This document shows positions 41,473 to 41,805 of a stretch of DNA of 41,805 nucleotides, piece after piece (position 1 is the first letter of the stretch; each line of letters begins with the position of its first letter). The notes under the pieces are model-generated. The model was not told the DNA's origin. It saw only the letters and a list, made by a program, of their open reading frames with translations, and searched no databases. This stretch comes from Deltaproteobacteria bacterium (GTDB lineage: Bacteria; Desulfobacterota; Syntrophobacteria; Syntrophobacterales; Thermodesulforhabdaceae). Location of the stretch: contig JAFDGW010000021.1 in the NCBI GenBank assembly GCA_019309115.1, forward strand, positions 1-41,805, in the 5' to 3' direction. The translations under genes and the position numbers were made by a program.

Positions 41473-41805
41473 ATGAGAACGGAAAAAGCTCAAAAGATTA
41501 AAGACACTCTAAATGCAACCAGACAACGCAGAAAAAACCAAGTCTCCAGAGTCTATCAGCTTAAGCTCCAGAATTTCTCTAAAGAGAACGAAGAAAAGCT
41601 AAACAGACTCTTCCTTGAAGCCAAGTGGCTCTACAACTACATTGTAGCGGACATTGAAAACCGTCTAAACGGTAACACTTGGAAACTTAAGGAAGTGGAA
41701 ATCAAAACACCACAGGGACTTGAGAAGAGAGAAATAAAACAACTCTCCTCCCAGATGAGACAGGGAATAGTGGAAAGGATAAAAAGAAGCCTCTTCTCCC
41801 TCAAA
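41473..41805 (+). CDS. tnpB: TnpB / IS605 OrfB-like RNA-guided nuclease, 5' part only
   Basis: 111 codons from ATG at 41473 to the window end; the gene is cut by the window. The start of the protein (MRTEKAQKIKDTLNATR) and VYQLKLQNFSKENEEKLNRLFLEAKWLYNYI plus KQLSSQMRQGIVERIKRSLFSL match the N-terminal OrfB_IS605 region, which carries the wedge/REC fold of TnpB. A TATAAT at 41456-41461 lies just upstream. The RuvC residues are beyond the edge. An accompanying tnpA is not seen to the left, so it may be a TnpB-only element. Confidence 0.82.
   Translation, partial: MRTEKAQKIKDTLNATRQRRKNQVSRVYQLKLQNFSKENEEKLNRLFLEAKWLYNYIVADIENRLNGNTWKLKEVEIKTPQGLEKREIKQLSSQMRQGIVERIKRSLFSLK

Overview
The window looks like a chromosomal segment of an anaerobic, probably sulfate-reducing member of the Desulfobacterota (former Deltaproteobacteria), possibly thermophilic. 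The reasons are a complete bacterial-type acetyl-CoA synthase/CO dehydrogenase (Wood-Ljungdahl carbonyl branch) operon, a TauE/SafE plus TIGR02186 sulfur-export-like cluster with many universal stress proteins, sigma-54 two-component signalling, MglA/MglB signalling and EpmA-type EF-P modification. The taxon is inferred from gene content; no rRNA is present. G+C is moderate by eye and gene density is high.

Layout. 1-191: tail of an unidentified + strand gene and a hairpin. 192-12017 (all - strand, transcribed right to left): acsD, cooS, acsB, acsC, acsE, terminator, then ppdK and a CitE-like lyase. 12018-12370: acs leader with a candidate promoter and an intrinsic terminator. 12371-13280: two unknown small genes, the second with a Gly-Cys repeat tail. 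13432-14721 (+): a 50-residue Arg-rich protein and an RdgC-like protein. 14709-19546 (-): a tight five-gene signalling operon: GspG-like pseudopilin, MglB-like roadblock protein, MglA-like GTPase, coiled-coil/CheW-like protein, TPR plus pseudokinase. 19736-22405: radical SAM protein (-), PLP threonine-dehydratase-like enzyme (+), PyrR (-). 22605-32201 (-): nine-gene operon (small Usp, TauE/SafE, TIGR02186, PEP-synthase-like protein without the PEP barrel, receiver protein, two Usp-like proteins, histidine kinase, NtrC-family activator), preceded by a well-formed sigma-54 promoter and followed by a terminator. 32522-34844 (-): queA and a NifS/IscS desulfurase. 34935-36653 (-): a CPA2-type cation/proton antiporter behind a fluoride riboswitch whose expression platform can be read base by base. 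36776-41406: HIT protein (-), flavoprotein (+), enolase (-), then efp, epmA and a DUF1285-like gene (+) from back-to-back promoters. 41412-41805: hairpin and the 5' part of a TnpB-like gene, cut by the window end.

How the parts fit together. The acs operon makes or splits acetyl-CoA from methyl-THF, CO and CoA, and ppdK downstream interconverts pyruvate and PEP, so the left third is central C1/C2 to C3 metabolism. The nine-gene operon probably controls itself, because its last two genes encode a sensor and a sigma-54 activator and its promoter is of the sigma-54 type. The MglA/MglB operon joins a polarity-type GTPase switch to a type II secretion pseudopilin and a catalytically dead kinase. 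I consider that operon, together with the fluoride switch and the PEP-synthase-like protein, the most interesting material here.
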